Shown: positions 53,828-63,210 of the stretch, one piece after another | Layout: each line of letters opens with the position of its first letter | Position numbering within the stretch: position 1 is the first letter of the stretch | NCBI GenBank assembly: GCA_013823945.1 | Contig: PNMZ01000004.1 | Coordinates: forward strand, 62,001-126,000 | Length of the DNA: 64,000 nucleotides | Direction: 5' to 3' | Source: a bacterium | GTDB taxonomy: Bacteria > Armatimonadota > Fimbriimonadia > Fimbriimonadales > Fimbriimonadaceae | The notes under the pieces: model-generated | Seen by the model: only the letters and a program-made list of their open reading frames with translations | Told to the model about the DNA's origin: nothing | Databases searched by the model: none | Made by a program: the position numbers and the translations under genes

Positions 53828-55120
53828 TTAGTTGAACTTAGATTTGAGCAGGATGAATGCGGGGTTCGCTGGTTTTTCATCGCTGCCCGGCACGATCAAT
53901 GAGACAGTGCCACCCGAAAGATTGTCTTTGAAAAGCGGGCAACCGAGCATGTAGACGTGGTTGGGGTCTTTGCCTTGGACGTAAATGATCGCTTGCATTG
54001 TGGATTGATCGGTCTTTGACCATGAGGTCTGGTAGCTGTTGTACTCCCATTCGACGGATCTGGTCCACTGACTCGTGATGATGTCGATGCGCAAGATTTT
54101 GGCGTTCGGCACTTTTTTAAGGAAGTTGGCGCGGATGCTTGACTTAAGAGACTCTTTGTCGCCCCCGGTGTAGATGTCTTTGAAGGGGACGTTGGATTGG
54201 ATTATCTCATTTTCGAGCTTCTTTGCGGTTTCTTCAATGTTTTTGAGTGTGGCTTTGATGGAGGGGACGATTGAAGCGTCGAATTGTGGATTGTCCTTGA
54301 GGAATGTTTCATAGCAATGGCCTTTGGCATCGAGGATTGTTGATAGCCGAGGGATGACGTCGAGAAAGAATCCGAAGTTCTTTTGGTCAACAGCTTTTTG
54401 GATATATTCCTCGATCGTTTGGATGTTGGCCTTGATTCGTCCTGGTTCATTCTTGACGTATTCCCCGTTGACATCGGCGATGAGGATGTCGTACTTATTT
54501 TTGATATCAATGACTTTGATGGCGAAGTCCCGTTGACCTTGATCTCCGTTACCACCGCGACTGCCTTTGGCATTGCCGTATTTGGCGATCATGGCTTTTG
54601 TGTCTTTATCAATTTGAGCCCACTCATCAACGTACTTGCGGGATATTCCGTCTGAGCCCATGAGAGCTTTGAGCTTTTCTAACTTATCAATGAGTGCTTC
54701 GATGGTTGATGCATCGTTTTTTGAACCTTGGTTTAGCAATTCGTTATCTTTTTCGATTTTGTCCGCGGCTCCGTTGAGGCGCTGCTCCAGGGCACTCAGC
54801 TTTTCTTCAGCAGATTTGTAGCTTTGCAGCCCAGCTGCTTTATCTGCGAATGAGTCGGGGACTTTGTCGAACCACTCTTTGGCTTTGGCGAGGAGTTCTT
54901 TGGCCTCTTCGAGCTGTTTGGTGGCCGATTGCTTGGCAGAATCGATGATTTGACCGTTTGAGGCTTGCGACTTGTCGAGGATTCCGTTGCCTTTTGTGAT
55001 GGCGGATTCGGTTCGAGTGACGTATTGATTCGCCCGCTTGAGGTCGCTCTTTTCATCGGCTTGGGCGATGACGGTGAGGGCGAGGAGAGCGGCGATTGCG
55101 ATGTTTGGGATTTGTTTCAT
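53828..55120 (-). CDS. Exported coiled-coil protein of unknown function (430 aa)
   Basis: Signal peptide MKQIPNIAIAALLALTVIAQ then ADEKSDLKRANQYVTRTESA. Residues 20-310 are almost continuous heptad-like helix rich in Lys, Ala, Glu and Leu (KQLEEAKELLAKAKEWFDKV, KLSALEQRLNGAADKIEKDN, IEALIDKLEKLKALMG). The last 110 residues form a beta-type domain (NAKILRIDIITSQWTRSVEW, QAIIYVQGKDPNHVYMLGCP). No family recognised. It begins 11 nt after the preceding lipoprotein stop, so the two are co-transcribed, probably acting together at the cell envelope. Confidence 0.75.
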   Translation of the reverse strand: MKQIPNIAIAALLALTVIAQADEKSDLKRANQYVTRTESAITKGNGILDKSQASNGQIIDSAKQSATKQLEEAKELLAKAKEWFDKVPDSFADKAAGLQSYKSAEEKLSALEQRLNGAADKIEKDNELLNQGSKNDASTIEALIDKLEKLKALMGSDGISRKYVDEWAQIDKDTKAMIAKYGNAKGSRGGNGDQGQRDFAIKVIDIKNKYDILIADVNGEYVKNEPGRIKANIQTIEEYIQKAVDQKNFGFFLDVIPRLSTILDAKGHCYETFLKDNPQFDASIVPSIKATLKNIEETAKKLENEIIQSNVPFKDIYTGGDKESLKSSIRANFLKKVPNAKILRIDIITSQWTRSVEWEYNSYQTSWSKTDQSTMQAIIYVQGKDPNHVYMLGCPLFKDNLSGGTVSLIVPGSDEKPANPAFILLKSKFN

Positions 55121-55131
55121 TTTCGTTGTGC

Positions 55132-56025
55132 TTAAAGGTTGATGTCTCCGCTAGCTGCGAGGACTCCGCTGATCGGGGTGGTAAGAGGTCCGCCATCGAA
55201 TCCTAGATTGATGATGGTGACTTCGACGATGCCTGGGCCAGCTTGTCGGTAGGAGATCGTCCCAGCGTTTGCGACGAACGTTTCTTCAGTCGCGCTATCC
55301 ACAAGGCTGGCCGTCACGTTGGTGAAGTTGGGTGGAGAGAGTCGGTAGGACGAATTTTGTGATCCATTGGTGAAGTTCAGCCTCAGTTCAAGATTGCCGA
55401 TTGTTCCAACGAAATCGAAAGATGGTCCACCATTGATGGTGAGGCTGGTGTTGGTGATGGATCCGAGGAGAGATGCTGTCGCATCGGCGGGGGTTCGGTA
55501 GAGGATTCCTGAGGTTGTGCCTCTTCCGGGAAGGACTCGCCAATTCGCGACTTTGGTAATGGTTAACGCTCCAAAGTATCCCTGCGCATTGCCGTTGTTA
55601 GCTTGCAATTGGCTGTAGAGTTCGAAAACAGCTGTATTGTTGGGCTCGCTTTTGACTATGACCGCACCTTGTTCTGCCCTCCAGCTCTTTGGCCCCTCAA
55701 AGTATTCATAGTTGGCACCGCCATTCCCGCTGACCTGAAGATATTGGCCCTCGATGACGTGGTTTGTGTAAAGGGTGAAGACGACCTTTCGGCCAGGGGA
55801 TTCACCGGTAACGACGTATTCATTGTTGATAAATTCGTAAGTGCCTGATTCGGCGACAAACGGCGAGAGGTCTCCATCGTAGTTGACACTGAAGTTTTGG
55901 TTCCAGGTAGCGGCGGAGAACGCCTTGGGGCCAAGAACTTCTTCGGAGTTACCGCCTCCTCCACATCCTGTGAATGTGAGGCTGGCGCAGATTGCAGCAG
56001 AAAAGATGATTGCATTTCGTCTCAT
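55132..56025 (-). CDS. Large lipoprotein, beta-rich (297 aa)
   Basis: Lipoprotein signal MRRNAIIFSAAICASLTFTG with Cys21, then a Gly4 linker. The rest is beta-rich with Asn/Gly/Thr turns (KAFSAATWNQNFSVNYDGDL, SGTYEFINNEYVVTGESPGR, GTIGNLELRLNFTNGSQNSS). No family is recognised. A CRP-type site lies 37 nt upstream of ATG 56025. It resembles the next lipoprotein (56137-57045) in size, composition and domain rhythm, so they may be diverged paralogues. Confidence 0.75.
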   Translation of the reverse strand: MRRNAIIFSAAICASLTFTGCGGGGNSEEVLGPKAFSAATWNQNFSVNYDGDLSPFVAESGTYEFINNEYVVTGESPGRKVVFTLYTNHVIEGQYLQVSGNGGANYEYFEGPKSWRAEQGAVIVKSEPNNTAVFELYSQLQANNGNAQGYFGALTITKVANWRVLPGRGTTSGILYRTPADATASLLGSITNTSLTINGGPSFDFVGTIGNLELRLNFTNGSQNSSYRLSPPNFTNVTASLVDSATEETFVANAGTISYRQAGPGIVEVTIINLGFDGGPLTTPISGVLAASGDINL

Positions 56026-56061
56026 GACAGGTTTTATGAAGGTCAATAGTGGAAATTGGAA

Positions 56062-56077
56062 TGTGATGGAAATCACA
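56062..56077. promoter_or_regulatory. CRP/FNR-type site
   Basis: TGTGATGGAAATCACA, a perfect TGTGA-N6-TCACA. It ends 37 nt before the start codon of the 297-aa lipoprotein gene. Confidence 0.7.
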
Positions 56078-56136
56078 CAAGGAGATAATCAGTCTGATTC
56101 TGTAGATGAGATATCAGACTGATTGAGTGATCTATT

Positions 56137-57045
56137 TTAGTTGTTCAAGATTGTTACTTTATATACACCAGCGATTTTGCCGGGGATGGATGAGCCAGGG
56201 AATTCGAGATCCCAGATTGACAGGGTGTATTGGTCGGGGCCTGAGAGAGAAACGCTGACTATTCCACTCGTGGCTACAGTCTGATTCATGCCATCAATCA
56301 AAGTTGCAGTGAAGTTTCCACCATTCCCAAAATCATAGCCGGTATCAAGATTGCGAGCAATGAAAAAGAGTTTTATTTGCTTTCCGTCTAGCTCCACGGT
56401 GTACTCGTGACCTGTGGTGAATTGGTAAGAGGGATTTGTGAAGTTTCCAATTAGACTTGGTGGATTGGACTGGGTGTAGGTGTAGGCTACACCTGGAACT
56501 CCCGCTGGGATAGGCAGTACGGCGAGGCGCGGCACTCTGACCGTTGCCAACAACGGAATTGATCCGGCTGACGTTCCCGTAGAGGGGAGGAAATCCGATT
56601 GAATGACGAATTGGGCCTGGCTTGGGTCACCAGGGTTGTCTCCGTCTTGAAGTTCAACCGTCACAGTGGCGTTGTCGGACTGCCATGACGCGGTTGACGA
56701 TGAGATTGCCGGTCCGCCTTCGTAATAAGAGAGCGCAATTGGACTTTCCCCAGATCCTGGAAGGATTTGAGAGGAAATGAGTGGCCGATTCAGGTAGGCG
56801 AAGAACATGATTCGATTGTTGTCAGTCCATTCCAAATTTGTTTGATCGGGGGTTTGGGTGACAGTTCCGTTGAGGACTTCAAAGTCGGTTGAATTGCCAT
56901 TGAAGGTTGTAGAGCCACCAAAATTGAAGCTGCCGTAAGCAGGGCCAGGTGGGATGGGTGGGGGGGAATCTGTTACGTTTCCGGCGCAGGCGGTCAGGGT
57001 AATGGCGCACACCGTAATGGTTGTAAGTGAGCAGAATTTGTTCAT
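56137..57045 (-). CDS. Large lipoprotein, beta-rich (302 aa)
   Basis: Lipoprotein signal MNKFCSLTTITVCAITLTAC, then a proline spacer SPPPIPPGPAYGS. Beta-rich body with Gly/Asn/Thr repeats (FNFGGSTTFNGNSTDFEVLN, TNLEWTDNNRIMFFAYLNRP, GHEYTVELDGKQIKLFFIAR). No family is recognised. A GTG at 57051 is possible, but ATG 57045 starts the lipoprotein signal. It has a CRP-type site at almost the same distance from the ATG (38 nt) as the lipoprotein at 55132-56025. Confidence 0.75.
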   Translation of the reverse strand: MNKFCSLTTITVCAITLTACAGNVTDSPPPIPPGPAYGSFNFGGSTTFNGNSTDFEVLNGTVTQTPDQTNLEWTDNNRIMFFAYLNRPLISSQILPGSGESPIALSYYEGGPAISSSTASWQSDNATVTVELQDGDNPGDPSQAQFVIQSDFLPSTGTSAGSIPLLATVRVPRLAVLPIPAGVPGVAYTYTQSNPPSLIGNFTNPSYQFTTGHEYTVELDGKQIKLFFIARNLDTGYDFGNGGNFTATLIDGMNQTVATSGIVSVSLSGPDQYTLSIWDLEFPGSSIPGKIAGVYKVTILNN

Positions 57046-57073
57046 GGTCACACATAGAAGAGGGAAAATGTTA

Positions 57074-57107
57074 AAGTGTCCATGTGATTTAATTCACATG
57101 GACACTT
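57074..57107. promoter_or_regulatory. Perfect 14-bp inverted repeat containing a CRP-type site
   Basis: AAGTGTCCATGTGA (57074-57087), six bases, TCACATGGACACTT (57094-57107). The centre, TGTGATTTAATTCACA at 57083-57098, is a perfect TGTGA-N6-TCACA. It lies between the PEP-CTERM stop and the 302-aa lipoprotein start, so it might also end transcription of the former. Confidence 0.7.
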
Positions 57108-57139
57108 ACTTTCTTCGAATATTGTGAAGATTTATTCGA

Positions 57140-57814
57140 TTATCGTAGTTTCTTTTTTCGAAGTGCCATTAGGGCTGGAATTGCTAGCAGAGTCATAGTC
57201 GCGGGTTCGGGGACGGCTTCGATCGAAACGGAGAAGTTGTCGTAGTTACTTTGAATTGTAATTGGTCCTCCGCTGTTTGCTGTAAAATATCCAAACTGGA
57301 GGGTTGATCCAACTAAATCAAAGTCGGGGTTGCTATTTGTGTTTTGCACAGTCGACATTGATATATTGACTTCGCCGAACATGCTTTCGGTGAGGGTATC
57401 GGAGACTGCAGTCGTCCATTGTGTTTGCGTAGCCCCGAAGTAGTTAGAAATGTAGTACCGTCCGTTTTGTACGACTAGAAATCCTACGCCGACAGGCGCA
57501 AATGGTTGAACGATAAAGTCAATCTGATAAGTCAGTCCAGCTATACCGCCCGTTCCAATAGTAACTGAAGCCGGATTGAAAACATGGGCTACACCAATGG
57601 CAGTCATATCTCCAAGGACGTGAGAGACTTGCCGACCTGTATCGGGATTGCCGAGTGAAACCTGTCCAGCTGTAAATGAAGTTGTTCCCTGAGTGAAGCT
57701 TAAAGCTGTCCAATCAGAATTGTTGAAGGTCGTATCTGAGAAAGTCTGAGCTTGGGCGGTGACGACTCCGGCAATTACGGTCGCAGTGACGACGGATTTT
57801 GTGAATGATTTCAT
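57140..57814 (-). CDS. PEP-CTERM sorted exported protein
   Basis: 224 aa. Signal peptide (SFTKSVVTATVIAGVVTAQA), beta-rich body (FSDTTFNNSDWTALSFTQGT, ISNYFGATQTQWTTAVSDTL) and sorting end VPEPATMTLLAIPALMALRK. Homologous in plan to the proteins at 36183 and 37195 but diverged. A CRP-type site TGTGA-N6-TCACT is 89 nt upstream of the start. First gene of a set of four exported proteins (57140-57814, 56137-57045, 55132-56025, 53828-55120). Confidence 0.85.
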   Translation of the reverse strand: MKSFTKSVVTATVIAGVVTAQAQTFSDTTFNNSDWTALSFTQGTTSFTAGQVSLGNPDTGRQVSHVLGDMTAIGVAHVFNPASVTIGTGGIAGLTYQIDFIVQPFAPVGVGFLVVQNGRYYISNYFGATQTQWTTAVSDTLTESMFGEVNISMSTVQNTNSNPDFDLVGSTLQFGYFTANSGGPITIQSNYDNFSVSIEAVPEPATMTLLAIPALMALRKKKLR

Positions 57815-57902
57815 CTTGATTTAATTCCTCTTCGATTTCCGGTCTCTCCACAAAATGGGTCGAACCAGAACAGACAGTTTGACTTTCGTTGCCAGAGTGG
57901 GA

Positions 57903-57918
57903 TGTGATGGGAATCACT
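57903..57918. promoter_or_regulatory. CRP/FNR-type site
   Basis: TGTGATGGGAATCACT, 15 of 16 to the symmetric TGTGA-N6-TCACA pattern and 14 of 16 to the site at 56062. It is 89 nt before the PEP-CTERM start. Confidence 0.6.
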
Positions 57919-58039
57919 AAGGGTTTCAATCAACAGTGAGCCTGGTATGAATGCAGGGGAAGAGTCTGGTGGGGGCATTTCGGAGAGTCTATCGAAATAG
58001 GTTTCAGGTTCTCAAAATCCTTCCCGGTATGATAGGGTC

Positions 58040-58612
58040 ATGATTGGTGCAGTTACCGTGAGTCGGTTTGAGATTCCGGCGGGGAAGGATCGGGAATATG
58101 AGGAGATGCTGCGATCTTTTGGGGATGAGGTCGCAGACGACAGGGGTTTTGTGGCTACGAGTGTTTGGCAAGATGTTGATTCACCGCATCGGTTTTTGCG
58201 GGTAACGGCCTTTAAGGACTTTGATTCCTTGTTTAGCAGTTATGACGACATGGTAGCGAGTGGATTCTTGGAGGCGGCGGTCGAAAAATGGGGGATTGCG
58301 CCGGATGTGATGCGCGTGGAGCCAGTTGCGCGGCATGGGGTCGGAGTGGAGCAGTTCCGGACGCATGATGTGATGAGCTTGAGCATTCGGGCCATGGAGC
58401 CGGGTTATGGGGATGAATGGATTGAGAAGATGAAATACAACTTTGAGGAGGTTTCGGTTTTGCCAGGGATGGAGGGGTGGTTTATTGGTCGGAGTGACGA
58501 AGTGGAAGATGAGATTGTGGGGATGGTGAGTTGGGATACAGACGAGGCTTGCCGACGGACGATTCCGGATTCGGTGCATTACGAGATTCGAGTTTTTCGA
58601 CGGTACCGATGA
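58040..58612 (+). CDS. Tandem antibiotic-biosynthesis-monooxygenase-like protein
   Basis: 190 aa made of two ferredoxin-like ABM modules. The first (1-95) has VTVSRFEIPAGKDREYEEML and FVATSVWQDVDSPHRFLRVT, the second (about 105-190) VMSLSIRAMEPGYGDEWIEK, GMEGWFIGRSDEVEDEIVGM. The fold can host heme- or substrate-oxygenase activity but is also common in proteins of no known activity. Its TGA overlaps the lipoate ligase ATG (ATGA). Confidence 0.75.
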   Translation: MIGAVTVSRFEIPAGKDREYEEMLRSFGDEVADDRGFVATSVWQDVDSPHRFLRVTAFKDFDSLFSSYDDMVASGFLEAAVEKWGIAPDVMRVEPVARHGVGVEQFRTHDVMSLSIRAMEPGYGDEWIEKMKYNFEEVSVLPGMEGWFIGRSDEVEDEIVGMVSWDTDEACRRTIPDSVHYEIRVFRRYR

Positions 58613-59280
58613 GCTTGTGGGTTGATGATGGGGTGAATGATGGGCCGACGAATATGGCCCGGGATGCGGCATATTTGGAGTGCGGGGAGGCACGAGTTCG
58701 GGTCTATGAATGGGATCGGCCCTGGGTGAGCTTGGGGCGGTTCCAGGTTCCGGAGATGACGGTTCGGGCAGGGTGCGAAGTGGGTTGGGTGATCCGACCG
58801 ACGGGGGGAAAGGCGGTTCTTCATGGCCATGATTTGACGGTGGGGATGGGGTTTCCGCTGGCTCTTTTGAGAGAAAGCGAGCGGGAAGTGAAGGCGATAT
58901 ATCGTCGGGTGATTCCGGTTTTGGTGGGGGCGTTGAACCGGGTTGGGATTCCCGCGATTTTGGCGGAAGAGACGCCGTTTGTGAGAGGGGCGGGAAAAGT
59001 TGCGGATTGTTTTGCCCATGTGAGCGCGAATGACGTGGTAGATCCGGCGACGGGGATGAAAGTTTGTGGGTGTGCTTTGCGGGTGACTTCTGATATGGTT
59101 TTGGTGCAGGCGAGTATTCCAGTACGGGAGCCTGAGGTGTTTGCGGGGGAAGTGTTCGATGATCCGGCTTTGCCGGGCCAGGTTTGGAATGTACGTCGGC
59201 AGGATTTTTCAGTGGCGGTTGGAGAGGAGTTTGAAGGCCTTGTCGCGCGGTGTACGTCGACGGTTGAGCGCGGTGGTTGA
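58609..59280 (+). CDS. lplA: Lipoate--protein ligase A-like enzyme
   Basis: 223 aa of the BPL/LplA/LipB fold. MSLWVDDGVNDGPTNMARDA is the N-terminal helix, RPTGGKAVLHGHDLT the ligand loop (family form RRxTGGGAVYHD), and GMKVCGCALR contains the lysine that binds the lipoyl adenylate (family pattern GxKIxGxAxR). Attaches lipoate or octanoate to E2 or H-proteins; the glycine cleavage system genes at 41-44 kb would need such an enzyme. ATG 58609 starts within the ABM stop (4-nt overlap). It is short and lacks the C-terminal accessory domain, as in split LplA or octanoyltransferase LipM types. Confidence 0.82.
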   Translation: MSLWVDDGVNDGPTNMARDAAYLECGEARVRVYEWDRPWVSLGRFQVPEMTVRAGCEVGWVIRPTGGKAVLHGHDLTVGMGFPLALLRESEREVKAIYRRVIPVLVGALNRVGIPAILAEETPFVRGAGKVADCFAHVSANDVVDPATGMKVCGCALRVTSDMVLVQASIPVREPEVFAGEVFDDPALPGQVWNVRRQDFSVAVGEEFEGLVARCTSTVERGG

Positions 59281-59300
59281 GAGCGGCGTATAATTTGTTT

Positions 59301-60554
59301 ATGAACGCAGACGCTCTGCACGCCGAAGTCGTAGGGAAGTATTCGGAGTTTATCAACCCTTATCTGGCGCGGTTGATGAATTTCGCGGGGTTTGGGGTGG
59401 AAGTTCAAGCTGAGGGTTGCGTGATGCGCGACCACGAGGGGCGAGAATTTTTGGACTTTTTGGGGGGATACGGGGTGTTTTCGTTGGGGCATCGGCACCC
59501 GCGAGTTGTTGCGGCGGTTAAGGATCAGCTTGACCGGATGCCGCTGAGTGGGAAGACATTTTTTGGGAAGAATCAGGCCGATTTGGCGGAGAAACTCGCC
59601 GAGATTACGCCGGAGGGCTTGCAGTTTACGTTTTTTAGTAATTCAGGAGCGGAGGCGGTTGAAGCCGCTTTGAAATTTGCGAAAGGAGCGACGGGTCGAG
59701 CCAAAATAGTTTCGACTTTGGGGGGGTATCACGGGAAGACTTTGGGGGCTCTAGCGGCGACCGGGCGGGAAAAGTACCGGAAGAAGTTTGAGCCGCTGAT
59801 GCCGGGAGTGGAGTTTGTGAAATTTGGTGATGTTGAAGCTGCTTGTGCGGCGATAGATGAATCCACTGCGTGTTTTATCGTCGAGACTTTGCAGGGTGAA
59901 GGGGGGATCAACTTGCCACCTGTGGGGTACTTGCAGTCGGTTCGGGCACGGTGTTCTGAAGTTAGGGCGTTGTTGATTGCAGATGAAGTCCAGACAGGAC
60001 TTGGGCGGACGGGCCGAATGTTTGGATGTGACCACGAAGGGGTTTCTCCGGACATTTTGACGATGGCTAAGGCTCTCGGCGGCGGGGTGATGCCGATCGG
60101 AGCGACGACTTTTACCAAAGAGGTTTGTAATGCGATTTATTCGGAAAATCCGCTGATGCATACTTCGACTTTTGGGGGGAATCCTCTGGCGACGGCGGCG
60201 GGTCTGGCGACAATTGCGGTGATTGAGGAGGAGGGGCTTGTTGAGCAATCTCGGGTGAAAGGGGAGCGGCTGATGGCGGGCTTGCGCGAGATTGGGAAGC
60301 GGCATGATTTGATTGCCGAGGTTCGGGGCCAGGGGCTGATGATTGGGGTTGAGTTCTCGATGGATGAGGTTGGGGAGTTGGTGATTGGTCAGATGGTGAA
60401 ACGGGGGCTGGTGGCGGCTTATACGTTGAATAATCCGCGGGTGATTCGGATGGAGCCGGCGCTGATTGTAAGTGATGCCCAGATTGATCAAGCGTTGGAG
60501 ATTGTGGATGCGGCGGTCGGTGAGACGGCGGAGCTGCTCGCGCAATTTGCTTGA
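59301..60554 (+). CDS. Class-III aminotransferase, putrescine type
   Basis: 417 aa fold-type I PLP enzyme. FLDFLGGYGVFSLGHRHPRV, FFSNSGAEAVEAALKFAKGA, GGYHGKTLGALAATG, LIADEVQTGLGRTGRMFGCD and the PLP lysine in ILTMAKALGGGVMPIG are in order. The GYGVFSLGHRHP and LSGKTFF features match the putrescine/diamine aminotransferase (PatA/YgjG) subgroup, but ornithine- or acetylornithine-type substrates are not excluded. ATG 59301 (TATAAT at 59289-59294 just upstream) is favoured over the longer frame from 59277. It is 20 nt downstream of lplA. Confidence 0.87.
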   Translation: MNADALHAEVVGKYSEFINPYLARLMNFAGFGVEVQAEGCVMRDHEGREFLDFLGGYGVFSLGHRHPRVVAAVKDQLDRMPLSGKTFFGKNQADLAEKLAEITPEGLQFTFFSNSGAEAVEAALKFAKGATGRAKIVSTLGGYHGKTLGALAATGREKYRKKFEPLMPGVEFVKFGDVEAACAAIDESTACFIVETLQGEGGINLPPVGYLQSVRARCSEVRALLIADEVQTGLGRTGRMFGCDHEGVSPDILTMAKALGGGVMPIGATTFTKEVCNAIYSENPLMHTSTFGGNPLATAAGLATIAVIEEEGLVEQSRVKGERLMAGLREIGKRHDLIAEVRGQGLMIGVEFSMDEVGELVIGQMVKRGLVAAYTLNNPRVIRMEPALIVSDAQIDQALEIVDAAVGETAELLAQFA

Positions 60555-60579
60555 GCGTAAATCGAATGCTATCCCTACA

Positions 60580-60616
60580 ACTTCCCCTTCCTTGAAGAAT
60601 ATGAAGAAGGGGAAGT
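60580..60616. terminator. Bidirectional hairpin between convergent genes
   Basis: ACTTCCCCTTC (60580-60590) and GAAGGGGAAGT (60606-60616) make an 11-bp stem with a 15-nt loop, between the aminotransferase and guaB stops. Confidence 0.75.
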
Positions 60617-60628
60617 ATTTGAGCGAGG

Positions 60629-62104
60629 TTATTCGCCAGTTTGGGCGAAGGGGCTGGAGTAGTTGGGTGGTTCTTTGGTGATCCAGACATCGTGGGGGTG
60701 GGACTCTAGCAATCCAGCGTTAGTGATCTTGATGAATTCTGCGGTCTCATGGAGTTCTGTCAGGCTGGAAGCACCGCAGTAGCCCATACCGGAGCGGAGA
60801 CCGCCAAGGAGCTGGGCGATGGTATCGCCAAGGGGGCCTTTGAATGGGACTCGGCCTTCGACGCCCTCGGGGACGAGGGTTGAGCCGGCTTCTTTGACCG
60901 CAAAGTAGCGATCGGATGAGCCTTGCTTCATCGCGCCGATGCTGCCCATACCGCGATAGACTTTGTAGGCACGATTGCGATAGATTTCCATTTCTCCGGG
61001 GGATTCTTCGCATCCGGCGAACATATTGCCCATCATCACGGTGCTGGCTCCGGCGGCGAGGGCCTTGACGACATCTCCACTTGTTCGTAATCCGCCATCA
61101 GCGATGGTGGGGAGACCAAGTTTGTTGGCTTCTTCGCAACAATCTAGAACAGCGGTGAATTGGGGCACTCCGACTCCGGCGACAACTCGGGTCGTGCAGA
61201 TTGATCCGGCCCCGATTCCGAGGCGGAGGGCATCGGCCCCGACGGCGTGGAGATCGCGGACGCCCTCTTTGGTGGCAACATTGCCAGCGATGACTTTTAG
61301 GTCGGGTAGTTTTTCTTTGAGCATCCGGACGCAGTTGATGACCCCGATGCTCTGGCCGTGAGCGGCATCAATGACGATGAAGTCCACTCCGGCTTCCATG
61401 AGGGCTTTGGCACGTTCGTACGGTTCCCGGAGCGGGCCGATAGCGGCGCCGACGACGAGGCGGCCTTTGTCATCTTTGGTTGCGTTGGGGTGCCGTTTGA
61501 CTTTTTCGATGTCTTTGATCGTGATGAGACCCTTGAGGTAGCCGTTTTCATCTACGATGGGGAGTTTTTCGATGCGGTGTTGGGCGAGCAGGGCTTGGGC
61601 TTGGTCGAGGGTCGTGCCGGGTTGACCGGTGACGAGGTTTTTGGTCGTCATTCGGTCGGAAATGCGGCTAGTGAAATCGGTTTCAAATCGGATATCGCGG
61701 TTGGTAAGGATGCCGACGAGTTTTCCGTCGTGATCGGTAATCGGGACGCCGCTAATATGAAAATGCTCCATGAGGTCTATTGCCTCTTGGAGCACTTTGT
61801 CGGCGGTGAGCTGGATGGGGTTAGTGATGACCCCGTGCTCGGATCGTTTGACCCGGTCTACCTGCCGGGCTTGTTCTTCGATCGGCATGTTGCGGTGGAG
61901 GACACCCACGCCGCCTTCTCGGGCGATAGCGATGGCAAGACGGGCTTCGGTCACGGTATCCATCGGGGCAGATACGATGGGGGTGGTGAGGCGGATGCCG
62001 GGAAGGAGTTCGGTCGAGGTGTCGACCTGGGTGGGCAGAATATCGGTGCGACGTGGGAGAAGGAGCACGTCGTCGAAGCTGAGTCCCTCGCGGAAGGTTG
62101 CCAT
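60629..62104 (-). CDS. guaB: Inosine-5'-monophosphate dehydrogenase
   Basis: 491 aa, full length. Converts IMP to XMP, the committed step to [23 protein letters not shown] and [20 protein letters not shown] at the N-terminus; two CBS domains at about 90-205 ([40 protein letters not shown]); [20 protein letters not shown] with catalytic Cys303; [20 protein letters not shown]; flap region [17 protein letters not shown] 62104 fits the family; ATG 62113 is also in frame. Confidence 0.97.
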   Translation of the reverse strand: MATFREGLSFDDVLLLPRRTDILPTQVDTSTELLPGIRLTTPIVSAPMDTVTEARLAIAIAREGGVGVLHRNMPIEEQARQVDRVKRSEHGVITNPIQLTADKVLQEAIDLMEHFHISGVPITDHDGKLVGILTNRDIRFETDFTSRISDRMTTKNLVTGQPGTTLDQAQALLAQHRIEKLPIVDENGYLKGLITIKDIEKVKRHPNATKDDKGRLVVGAAIGPLREPYERAKALMEAGVDFIVIDAAHGQSIGVINCVRMLKEKLPDLKVIAGNVATKEGVRDLHAVGADALRLGIGAGSICTTRVVAGVGVPQFTAVLDCCEEANKLGLPTIADGGLRTSGDVVKALAAGASTVMMGNMFAGCEESPGEMEIYRNRAYKVYRGMGSIGAMKQGSSDRYFAVKEAGSTLVPEGVEGRVPFKGPLGDTIAQLLGGLRSGMGYCGASSLTELHETAEFIKITNAGLLESHPHDVWITKEPPNYSSPFAQTGE

Positions 62105-62156
62105 AACGTGCATTTAAGTATGGCAGTTGGGCAACGATGGCCCGGGGTAGCTACGG

Positions 62157-62196
62157 AAATCGCCCCGACGGCCGGGTTGGCGGTCGGGGCGATTTT
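62157..62196 (-). terminator. Terminator of the PEP-CTERM gene
   Basis: AAATCGCCCCGAC and GTCGGGGCGATTT form a 13-bp stem around a 13-nt loop; lies beyond the stop of the gene at 62217-63092 and upstream of guaB. Confidence 0.8.
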
Positions 62197-62216
62197 GAGT
62201 TCGATTGTTGGAGCGA

Positions 62217-63092
62217 TTATCTTCGCTTTTTTCGCATGGCGATGAGTGCACCGAGGCCGAGGATCGTCATGGTTGCTGGTTCGGGGACTACTTCGAAGCT
62301 GGTGGTATTGACCGGGTTCACGAAGAGAAAGTCTCCAGAGTGGTATCCGCCAGTGTATCCGCCGAAGACTTGGTAGTTTCCAAGCGGGGTGGAGTTATCC
62401 GGGGTGTGGGTAGAGTGACTTGTGTTGACAATTTGACCGGCGGTCATTGCCCCAGAGAAGGAATCGCCGGCAAAAACTGCGGGCATGGAAGCCGTGGCAC
62501 CACCAGCCTCCAAACCGAGCCATGGGCCGAAAGCAAAGGCATCCCGGCCCGTGTTGTTAGTGAGTACGGCGGTTGTGACGGCACCTTGCCCGGCACTCAC
62601 CGGCCCTGTGGTGGAGAGGGAAATTGACAAAGCAAAGCTGTCGAAGATTTCGACTTCGTAATCTAATGTTGCTAGGACATCAGTTGCGAGGTTCGTTGCA
62701 CCTCCGATGATGTCGTAGCTGAAGCTGTACACTCCGTTTGCCACAGAGGCATCGATTGTCGGAGCGATTGACAGACGCATGTATTCGCTAACGGCACCAG
62801 TGATTTGGGTTCCGAGAATGTAGCTGCCCAGGTTGCCGCCGGCGGAATATTGGAAGAGATTTATGTTGTTATCCCATCCGGAGCCCGGGTTAAAGACGGC
62901 GTTGTTGATAAAGAAGTCCGGATCCGCGGCCTGTTTATCCAGGTTGAACGCGAATTCTGGGCTGTAGATTCGCATGTTGCTGGTGTCTTTAAGGGCGCTG
63001 AGTATGCTTGCGTTCTCAGTGTAGGTTTGGGCGGTTGCAACGGCAACCAAAGCCAGGGATAGGATGGGCAGGATTAATTTTGAAACTTTCAT
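62217..63092 (-). CDS. PEP-CTERM sorted exported protein
   Basis: 291 aa. Signal peptide MKVSKLILPILSLALVAVAT with AQT, a beta-rich body (FAFNLDKQAADPDFFINNAV, GVYSFSYDIIGGATNLATDV, VSAGQGAVTTAVLTNNTGRD) and C-terminal VPEPATMTILGLGALIAMRK followed by RR. Single gene with its own terminator; divergent from gatB with 118 nt between starts. Presumably processed by an exosortase elsewhere. Function unknown. Confidence 0.87.
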   Translation of the reverse strand: MKVSKLILPILSLALVAVATAQTYTENASILSALKDTSNMRIYSPEFAFNLDKQAADPDFFINNAVFNPGSGWDNNINLFQYSAGGNLGSYILGTQITGAVSEYMRLSIAPTIDASVANGVYSFSYDIIGGATNLATDVLATLDYEVEIFDSFALSISLSTTGPVSAGQGAVTTAVLTNNTGRDAFAFGPWLGLEAGGATASMPAVFAGDSFSGAMTAGQIVNTSHSTHTPDNSTPLGNYQVFGGYTGGYHSGDFLFVNPVNTTSFEVVPEPATMTILGLGALIAMRKKRR

Positions 63093-63210
63093 TGGTTTCC
63101 TCTCAAGCCTACTATATCAGATAAGTGTAGTTTTTATTGCAACCAAGTGGAGAACTTGGAATTGGGATTAAGGAACCTAAAACTTTTGCTTGGGAAGTAG
63201 AATTGGTTTC

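Noticed and set aside
58181-59356. A 391-aa minus-strand frame opposite the ABM and lipoate ligase genes
   Set aside because: Proline/His/Ser-rich composition typical of antisense shadow frames, while the plus-strand genes have clear family motifs.
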